From Prevotella sp. (GTDB taxonomy: Bacteria > Bacteroidota > Bacteroidia > Bacteroidales > Bacteroidaceae): a stretch of 64,000 nucleotides of DNA. The stretch lies in the NCBI GenBank assembly GCA_016285055.1, contig JAEEPZ010000006.1, forward strand, positions 1 to 64,000. Reading direction: 5' to 3'. The first letter of the stretch is position 1; every line of letters starts with the position of its first letter. Below, one piece after another: positions 57,581-64,000 of the stretch. The notes below the pieces were generated by a model. That model saw only the letters and a list, made by a program, of their open reading frames with translations. It was not told the DNA's origin and ran no database searches. The position numbers were made by a program, and so were the translations under genes.

Positions 57581-58441
57581 ATGCAGGACCTGATAGCCTT
57601 CTTCACCAAGAAATTCCACTGGTTGCTGTTCCTCTTCCTGGAACTGCTCAGCGTGATGTTGCTGTTCCGTTACAACAGCTTTCAGGGCAGCGTGTGGATA
57701 TCGTCGGCCAACGCCGTGGCAGGCAAGGTCTATGAGTGGCAGTCGGGCATCGAGCAGTTCTTCAGCTTGGAAGAGCGTGCCCGCCGACTGACCGACGAGA
57801 ACATCGCCCTGCAGCGGCAGCTCAGCCGCGTCCGCGAGGAGCTGCTCGACCTGCAAGGTGACACGGTCGCCACTGACAGCATGATGCAGGAGGTCATCGG
57901 CCAGCTGCACCTGCTGCCGGCGAAGGTGGTGAGCAACAGCCTGCGCAGGCCCGACAACCTGCTGACCATCAACCGCGGGCGCGCCGACGGCGTGCTGCCC
58001 GACATGGGCGTGGTCAGCGGCACCGGCCTGGTGGGCGTCGTCTATATGGCAAGCCAGCACTACAGCGTGGTGATGCCGCTGCTGAACGTGCACTCACGCA
58101 TCAGCTGCGCCATACGCAACCACGGATACTTCGGCTATATCGACTGGGACGGCAGCAGCGCCACCGACGCCTTCATGGAGGACGTGCCGCGACATGCACA
58201 GTTCAACACGGGCGAGTGGGTGGAGACCAGCGGCTACAGCGACATCTTCCCGCCGGGCATCACCATAGGGAAAATCACTGACATCGGCAACTCCGCCGAC
58301 GGACTGTCCTACCGCCTGCGCGTCCGGCTGAACACTGACTTCAGCCGGCTGCGCGAGGTGAGCGTCATCACCGACGACACCTTCCCCGAGCGGCTGCAAC
58401 TGCTGAAGGCGGCACGCGACTCGATGGCGCTGGCCAATTAA
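57581..58441 (+). CDS. mreC: Rod shape-determining protein MreC
   Basis: LDLQGDTV..., NNLLTINRGRADGVLPDMGVVSGTGLVGVV-like region (NLLTINRGRADGV), position after mreB. Confidence 0.93.
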   Translation: MQDLIAFFTKKFHWLLFLFLELLSVMLLFRYNSFQGSVWISSANAVAGKVYEWQSGIEQFFSLEERARRLTDENIALQRQLSRVREELLDLQGDTVATDSMMQEVIGQLHLLPAKVVSNSLRRPDNLLTINRGRADGVLPDMGVVSGTGLVGVVYMASQHYSVVMPLLNVHSRISCAIRNHGYFGYIDWDGSSATDAFMEDVPRHAQFNTGEWVETSGYSDIFPPGITIGKITDIGNSADGLSYRLRVRLNTDFSRLREVSVITDDTFPERLQLLKAARDSMALAN

Positions 58442-58486
58442 GTAAGAAGTAATAAGTAAGAAGTAAGAGGTCGGGGGAACGCTGAA

Positions 58487-58987
58487 ATGACTATAGATAT
58501 CATACGCCGGCTGTTTGTCTGCATCATCACTTGCCTGCTGCAGGTGCTGGTGTTCAACCGCATCTGCCTGCTTCATGTGGCCACGCCGCTGATGGTGGTC
58601 TATTTCATCATCGCCATGCCACGCGGCTATCCGCGATGGGGCATCCTGCTGTGGAGCTTCTTCCTCGGTCTGGCCGTCGATATGTTCCGCAACACGCCGG
58701 GCGTCACAGCTGCCTCGCTGACCATCGTCGGCATGGTACAGCCCTACCTCATCGAGCTCTTCCTGCCACGCGATGCCGAACCCGACATCAAGGCGTCGGC
58801 ACGCGCATTGGGCTGGTGGCATTTCCTCAGCCTCGCCACCATCCTCGTCGTCATCTTCTGCATCGTCTTCTTCATACTGGAGACCTTCACCTTCGCTGCC
58901 TGGCTCTACTGCCTGCAGTGTGCCGTCGCCAGCGCAGTGCTCACCCTCACCCTCATCATGGCCTTCGAAACGCTCAGGAAGAAATAG
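58487..58987 (+). CDS. mreD: Rod shape-determining protein MreD
   Basis: Small multi-TM protein between mreC and mrdA; WGILLWSFFLGLAVDMFRNTPGV. Confidence 0.85.
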   Translation: MTIDIIRRLFVCIITCLLQVLVFNRICLLHVATPLMVVYFIIAMPRGYPRWGILLWSFFLGLAVDMFRNTPGVTAASLTIVGMVQPYLIELFLPRDAEPDIKASARALGWWHFLSLATILVVIFCIVFFILETFTFAAWLYCLQCAVASAVLTLTLIMAFETLRKK

Positions 58988-59072
58988 TCTTCCCAACGCT
59001 TATTGGTCAACGGTTATTGTTTATTGTCTAACGGTTATTGGTTATTGGTCAACGGTTATTGTCTAACGGTTA
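58988..59072. repeat. TTATTGGTCAACGG repeat array in mreD-mrdA spacer
   Basis: TTATTGGTCAACGGTTATTGTTTATTGTCTAACGGTTATTGGTTATTGGTCAACGGTTATTGTC. Confidence 0.9.
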
Positions 59073-59075
59073 TTG

Positions 59076-60929
59076 ATGAAAAAGGACTACGGGCTGGAAT
59101 ACAGGAAATATGTGGTGGGATTGGTGGCTGTCATCATTGTCACAGCCTACATCCTGCGCCTGCTCAGCCTGCAACTGATGAGCGACGACTACAAGCAGAA
59201 CGCCGACAGCAACGCCTTCCTGCAAAAGATTGACTACCCCGCCCGCGGCATCATCACCGACCGACACGGCACGCTGCTGGTCTACAACCAGCCCAGCTAC
59301 GACATCATGGTGGTGGAACGGGAGGCGCGTAACCGCTTCGACACGCTGGAGTTCTGCAACACCATCAACATCACCCGCGAGGACTTCGACAGGTGTGTGA
59401 AGACGATGCAAGACAAGCACCGCAACCCGGGCTACTCGCCCTACACGCCGCAACGCCTCATCAGCCAGCTCTCAGAATACGACTTCTCCGTCTTTCAGGA
59501 GAAGGCCTACCGCTTCCCGGGTTTCTCCGTGCAGAAGCGCAGCGTCCGCCAGTATGAGTATCCCTACGCCGCCCACGTCTTAGGCGATGTGGCCGAGGTG
59601 AGCGAGGCCGACATCGAGAAGGACGACTACTACCAGCCCGGCGACTACATCGGCAAGCTCGGCGTGGAGCGCTTCTACGAGAAGCAGCTGCGCGGACAGA
59701 AAGGTGTGCAGGTGCTGCTGCGCGATGCCCACGGACGCATACAGGGCAGCTACCGCAACGGTGAACTGGACAAGAAGCCCGTGCCCGGCAAGAACCTCAC
59801 GCTGGCCATCGACAAAGACCTGCAAGCCCTGGCCGAGCGCCTCTTGGAGGGAAAGATAGGCAGCGTGGTGGCCATCGAGCCGAAGACGGGCGAGGTGCTC
59901 TGCATGGCCTCGTCGCCTACCTACGACCCACGCATCATGGTGGGACGCCAGCGCTCGAAGAGTCACAAGGAGCTGGGGCAGGACCCGTGGAAGCCCCTGC
60001 TCAACCGCAGCATCATGGGACAGTATCCGCCGGGCTCCACATTCAAGACCACACAGGGCCTGACCTTCCTCAGCGAGGGCATTATCACCGAGAAGACACC
60101 CTATCCCTGCTACCGAGGCTTCGTCGTCAGGGGCCTGCGCATAGGCTGCCACGGCCACGGCTCGCCACTGTCCTTGGTGCCCGCCATCAGCACATCGTGC
60201 AACGGCTTCTTCTGCTGGGGACTCTACCACATGCTGAACGACAGGACGAAATACAGCACCATACAGATTGCTATGAACACCTGGCGCGATTACATGGTGT
60301 CGATGGGCTTCGGCTACCCCTTGGGCGTAGACCTGGCGGGCGAGAAGCGCGGACTCATCCCCAACGCACAGTTCTATGACAATGCCCATAAGACCGGGTG
60401 GAACGCCCTTTCCGTTGCCTCCATCGCCATAGGCCAGGGCGAGGTGAACGCCACGCCGCTGCAGATAGCCAACCTCGGCGCCACCATTGCCAACCGCGGC
60501 TGGTTCATCACCCCGCATGTGGTGCACGAGATAGAGGACGAGCCCCTCGACACGCTCTACACCACGCGCCGCTACAGCAAGGCGCCGCAGTGGGCCTACG
60601 AGCTCGTGGTGAGGGGCATGCGCTCGGCAGCCCTCGGCGGCACCTGCAAGGCCTTGGCACACTATGACTTCATGCCCTGCGGCAAGACCGGCACGGCACA
60701 GAACAAAGGCCACGACCACAGCGTGTTCATGGGCTTCGCACCGATGGACAACCCGCAGATAGCCGTCGCCGTCTATGTGGAGAACGGCGGCTGGGGTGCC
60801 ACCTACGGCGTGCCCATTGGCGGCCTCATCATGGAGCGCTTCATCAAGGGCAAGCTGTCGGATGCCTCAGAGAAGCGTGCTTCCGACATACAGTCACGCC
60901 GCATCAACTACGGCACGGAAGACAGATAA
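59076..60929 (+). CDS. mrdA: Penicillin-binding protein 2
   Basis: ARGIITDRHGTLLVYNQPSYDIMV, NRSIMGQYPPGSTFKTTQGL, CGKTGTAQNKGHDHSVFMGFAP, ATPLQIANLGATIANRG. Track start 59073 is TTG; ATG at 59076. Confidence 0.96.
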   Translation: MKKDYGLEYRKYVVGLVAVIIVTAYILRLLSLQLMSDDYKQNADSNAFLQKIDYPARGIITDRHGTLLVYNQPSYDIMVVEREARNRFDTLEFCNTINITREDFDRCVKTMQDKHRNPGYSPYTPQRLISQLSEYDFSVFQEKAYRFPGFSVQKRSVRQYEYPYAAHVLGDVAEVSEADIEKDDYYQPGDYIGKLGVERFYEKQLRGQKGVQVLLRDAHGRIQGSYRNGELDKKPVPGKNLTLAIDKDLQALAERLLEGKIGSVVAIEPKTGEVLCMASSPTYDPRIMVGRQRSKSHKELGQDPWKPLLNRSIMGQYPPGSTFKTTQGLTFLSEGIITEKTPYPCYRGFVVRGLRIGCHGHGSPLSLVPAISTSCNGFFCWGLYHMLNDRTKYSTIQIAMNTWRDYMVSMGFGYPLGVDLAGEKRGLIPNAQFYDNAHKTGWNALSVASIAIGQGEVNATPLQIANLGATIANRGWFITPHVVHEIEDEPLDTLYTTRRYSKAPQWAYELVVRGMRSAALGGTCKALAHYDFMPCGKTGTAQNKGHDHSVFMGFAPMDNPQIAVAVYVENGGWGATYGVPIGGLIMERFIKGKLSDASEKRASDIQSRRINYGTEDR

Positions 60930-61032
60930 TCATCCCCAAATAGTAGCTCAGCAAATAGTCCCGAAGGCACAACAGCCCACAGGCTTCGGACAAAAATCCG
61001 AAGCGGTAGGATAAAAATCCGAAGGCTGCCCA

Positions 61033-61232
61033 CCGGTCGGGTGGTGCACGTATTCGTGCACACCTGCCAACCGAAAAAACAGAAGAGCCAACCGAAAAAA
61101 CAGAAGAGCCAACCGAAAAAACAGAAGAGCCTACTTTTCGTCCGAAGGCTTCGGACGAAGAGTCCGAAGCCTTCGGACAACGAGTCCGAAGCCTTCGGAC
61201 AGAGTGTCCGAAGGCTTCGGACTTTTTTGAGG
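61033..61232. repeat. Composite repeat, copy B: 37-nt palindromic block, 21-nt tandem repeat x3, palindrome cluster 3 (17-mer x4, 22-nt period)
   Basis: CCGGTCGGGTGGTGCACGTATTCGTGCACACCTGCCA 61033-61069; CCAACCGAAAAAACAGAAGAG x3 61067-61129; 17-mers at 61140, 61162, 61184, 61206; then TTTTTTGAGG. Confidence 0.94.
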
Positions 61233-61316
61233 CAGCCAGACAGAGATGTGAAAAGCTGGCGCCCCTGCCTATGCGGACGGAAACAGACTAAGCTGCTCCG
61301 CTACTGATGCGGGGTA

Positions 61317-62432
61317 CTATTTGGGCTCGTCGGCATCTAAGCGCAGCATGGCGCCGGTGAGGGGGTCGAGCAGCAGGCGCGTGGTATAGCGCTTGTTGAA
61401 GAGACTGCCGCCGAGCAGCATGGTCTGCCCGAACTGCGGGGCGGGATGCTCCTGGGTGAGGATGGGCTTGATGCCGTCATAGAGGGTGAAGCGCAGGCGA
61501 CCCGGCACGTTGACATAGATGCCCGGCGCACTCTTGACTTTCTTCCCCCGCTTCCCTTCCTCCTCGGGAGCGGGCAGCTGCGTGATGTCGTCGATGCTGT
61601 AATAGAAAGGAGCGCCCGAGAGGTCGTCGGCCTCCACCAGGCCCTTCATCTGCGACAGGCGGAACAGTATCTGTCGCGTCGAGGCCAGAGAGTCGAGGGC
61701 TGAGGGTATGACCCATAGCACGTGCTCGGTGGTGTCGCGCCGCGTGGTACCGACGAAGAGCGAGGTGAGTGCCCGGTCCTGGCGGTCCAGCTGGCTGAGC
61801 ATCAGCTCCATCTGCCGTCCGTCCTGCGGCATGAAGTCGGCCTGACCCTTGATGAGCAGCGTGCGGTTGTCGCGCAGGTCGTAAATCTCCTGTGCCGTCA
61901 TCTCAGCCATCTTCGCCGTACTGCCGCACGACAGTATCTCCTGCCCCATGAACTGGCGCGGGTTCACCTCCTCCTGCCTTGGTGCAGGGATGAAGAAGGC
62001 GGGAGTCTCTGCATCCCCGGCATCCTCCACGTTCAGGGCCAGCAGGCGGCCGTCGTCGCTGAGCGTCATGCGCGAGGCCACGGTGCGTGCATCAAACTTC
62101 ACGGCGTAGACCTTCGTCGTGTCGGGCACGGGGCAGGGTGTCACCACGATGTCGGCAACGCGGAAGCTGGTGCTCGGGTCCTGGCTGACATCGGCCATGC
62201 GCAGATAGCGCTGTGCGTAAGGTGCAAAGTCGCCCGGCGTATAAGTGGTTTTCTCCACCAGCACGCTGACGCGCAGCGCCGTCTTCGGGAGGAAATAGAC
62301 AGCGCCCTCGGGCGTCACGCCAGGACGGTATTCACTGAGCAGCGTCTGGCCAGCAGCCGCATGAAAAGACAAAAGGCCGACGATGAGCATCCCTGCCCTC
62401 ATCAGCCTATGATAAAAAAATGATTGCCTCAT
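61317..62432 (-). CDS. DUF4831-family protein
   Basis: Signal peptide MRQSFFYHRLMRAGMLIVGLLSFHAAAGQ; VYFLPKTALRVSVLVEKTTYTPGDFAPYAQRYL; Bacteroidota-typical. Start ATG at 62432. Confidence 0.75.
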   Translation of the reverse strand: MRQSFFYHRLMRAGMLIVGLLSFHAAAGQTLLSEYRPGVTPEGAVYFLPKTALRVSVLVEKTTYTPGDFAPYAQRYLRMADVSQDPSTSFRVADIVVTPCPVPDTTKVYAVKFDARTVASRMTLSDDGRLLALNVEDAGDAETPAFFIPAPRQEEVNPRQFMGQEILSCGSTAKMAEMTAQEIYDLRDNRTLLIKGQADFMPQDGRQMELMLSQLDRQDRALTSLFVGTTRRDTTEHVLWVIPSALDSLASTRQILFRLSQMKGLVEADDLSGAPFYYSIDDITQLPAPEEEGKRGKKVKSAPGIYVNVPGRLRFTLYDGIKPILTQEHPAPQFGQTMLLGGSLFNKRYTTRLLLDPLTGAMLRLDADEPK

Positions 62433-62458
62433 GGTTGTCGTTATTTTCGCATTTGCCG

Positions 62459-62466
62459 CAAAGGTA
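62459..62466 (-). promoter_or_regulatory. -7 element TACCTTTG for the DUF4831 gene
   Basis: CAAAGGTA on + strand. Confidence 0.5.
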
Positions 62467-62507
62467 CAAACAATCTCGCAATTGGCCAAGTTTTTTCCTG
62501 CAAAATA

Positions 62508-62539
62508 TTTTGTGTATTAAGAAAATTGGCGTAACTTTG
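62508..62539 (+). promoter_or_regulatory. Promoter TTTG-N19-TAACTTTG for the pectate lyase gene
   Basis: TTTTG 62508-62512, TAACTTTG 62532-62539. Confidence 0.7.
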
Positions 62540-62572
62540 CACACCAAGATTACAAACTATTATCTACTAAAC

Positions 62573-64000
62573 ATGAAAAGACTTGCTACCTTTGCCTGCA
62601 CGCTCCTCTTTGGAGCCACGGCATCATTTGCACAGTATCCTCAGCTAACCGACGAGGCGAAGCATCTCATCGACGGCTTAGAGGCTCAGTGGACGGCCCA
62701 CAACGACTCGGTGTGGGAGGCCGCGTTCCCCATTGTCATCGAAGAGGCCAAGGCCGGCCGGCCCTATGTGCCCTGGGCCTCACGCCCCTACGACCTGCGC
62801 CAGGCCACGATTCCCGCCTTCCCCGGTGCTGAGGGCGGCGGCATGTACACCTTCGGCGGCCGCGGCGGCAAGGTGCTCACCGTGACCAACCTCAACGACT
62901 CGGGCCCCGGCTCGTTCCGCTGGGCCTGCGAGCAGGGCGGCGCACGCATCGTCGTGTTCAACGTCTCCGGCATCATCCGCCTGAAGTCGCCCATCTTCGT
63001 GCGTGCCCCCTATATCACCATCGCCGGACAGACGGCGCCGGGCGACGGCGTCATCATAGCTGGGGAGTCGTTCCAGGTGGACACCCACGACGTCATCGTG
63101 CGCCACATGCGCTTCCGCCGCGGCGAGACGCTGGTGTGGCACCGCGAGGACAGCTTCGGAGGCAACCCCGTGGGCAACATCATGATAGACCACTGCTCGT
63201 GCGAGTGGGGACTGGACGAGAACATCTCGTTCTACCGGCACATGTTCGACCTGCACGACGGCAAGGACAAGCGCAAGGAGCCCACGGTGAACGTCACCAT
63301 ACAGAACACCATCTCGGCCAAGGCCCTCGACACGTGGAACCACAGCTTCGGCTCGACCATCGGCGGCGAGAACACCACCTTCATGCGTAACCTGTGGGCC
63401 GACAACACGGGCCGCAACCCATCGATAGGCTGGGGCGGCGTGTTCAACTTTATTAATAATATTGTATATAACTGGGTGCACCGCACGGCCGACGGCGGCG
63501 AGTACACCACGATGTCCAACTTCATCAACAACTACTACAAGCCCGGGCCGCTGACGCCGAAGGAGAGCGCTGTGGGCCACCGCATCCTGAAGAGCGAGAG
63601 CCGCTCACAGGGACTCTTCCCCTTCAAGCAGTTCGGCCGCGTCTATGCCGTGGGCAATGTCATGGAGGGCTACCCCGAAATCACGAAGGACAACTGGAAC
63701 GGCGGCATACAGACGGCCGACAAGGACGGCGAGATGGATGCCACCGAGCTGGCGCTGATGCGCTCGAATGAGCCTTTCGTCATGCCCTTCGTCAAGATCA
63801 TGGGTGCCGAGCAGGCCTTCGACTGGGTGCTCTCGAATGTGGGCGCCACCGTGCCCTGCCGCGACATCGTAGACCAGCGCATCTGCGAAGAGGTGCGCAC
63901 AGGCATCGCCTACTATGTGCCCGACTACGAGAAGGAGCTGGCCAAGATTGAAAAGAAGACCGGCGTGAAGCAGCATCCTTACGGCGACATGTGGGGCCTG
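62573..64000 (+). CDS. Pectate lyase (PL1-like), partial at window end; not in the supplied ORF track
   Basis: Frame from ATG 62573: MKRLATFACTLLFGATASFAQYPQ...IPAFPGAEGGGMYTFGGRGGKVLTVTNLNDSGPGSFRWACEQGGARIVVFNVSGIIRL...ITIAGQTAPGDGVIIAGESFQVDTHDVIVRHMRFR, no stop before 64000. Confidence 0.9.
   Translation, partial: MKRLATFACTLLFGATASFAQYPQLTDEAKHLIDGLEAQWTAHNDSVWEAAFPIVIEEAKAGRPYVPWASRPYDLRQATIPAFPGAEGGGMYTFGGRGGKVLTVTNLNDSGPGSFRWACEQGGARIVVFNVSGIIRLKSPIFVRAPYITIAGQTAPGDGVIIAGESFQVDTHDVIVRHMRFRRGETLVWHREDSFGGNPVGNIMIDHCSCEWGLDENISFYRHMFDLHDGKDKRKEPTVNVTIQNTISAKALDTWNHSFGSTIGGENTTFMRNLWADNTGRNPSIGWGGVFNFINNIVYNWVHRTADGGEYTTMSNFINNYYKPGPLTPKESAVGHRILKSESRSQGLFPFKQFGRVYAVGNVMEGYPEITKDNWNGGIQTADKDGEMDATELALMRSNEPFVMPFVKIMGAEQAFDWVLSNVGATVPCRDIVDQRICEEVRTGIAYYVPDYEKELAKIEKKTGVKQHPYGDMWGL

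Noticed and set aside
60908-61180. ORF with FCFFGWLFCFFGWL repeats
   Set aside because: Translation of the 21-nt tandem repeat in composite copy B; no credible gene.
1-64000. tRNA, rRNA, integrase, IS transposase, prophage or toxin-antitoxin genes
   Set aside because: I looked for characteristic sequences and saw none I could support; mobility enzymes for the repeats, if any, are outside the window.

Overview
The window is gene-dense and reads as a Bacteroidota chromosome, probably Prevotellaceae. That assignment is inferred from SusC/SusD pairs, TAnnTTTG -7 promoters, LruC and DUF4831 proteins, and an S46 peptidase. Recognisable blocks are: GH28 plus a SusC/SusD pair; GH92, S46 peptidase, flippase and nucleoside-recognition protein; typA and mutS (convergent); queH; a mannan-type block (CE7-like esterase, GH26, GH130, GPH/MFS transporter, cellobiose/mannobiose 2-epimerase); a trpBEGDCA operon lacking trpF, with a Trp-Trp-Trp leader peptide and terminator; a second SusC/SusD pair; tyrS; an M16 peptidase; GH2; an IMP-cyclohydrolase-only purH; mreBCD-mrdA; DUF4831; and a PL1-like pectate lyase running off the end. 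The most unusual signal is repeat DNA. (1) A GC-rich palindromic element of about 60-85 bp is inserted in frame in at least seven conserved genes (GH92, typA, mutS, cellobiose epimerase, trpE, tyrS, GH2), encoding peptides such as APxSxPEGxT...[10 protein letters not shown]. This resembles the coding palindromic elements (RPE) of Rickettsia. (2) A second inverted repeat is in frame in the CE7-like esterase. (3) A nonamer microsatellite (TCCTATGAG) is read in two different frames within the same GH92 gene and also fills a trp intergenic spacer. (4) Many intergenic gaps are filled with short-period repeat arrays, some forming long perfect inverted repeats. (5) Three loci carry 17-nt palindromes (GTCCGAAGNCTTCGGAC) at an exact 22-nt period, two of them within a longer conserved composite element. 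Other notable points are a SusC with a C-terminal coiled-coil/OmpA-like extension and the trp attenuator. All product calls come from reading the translations; no database search was possible.
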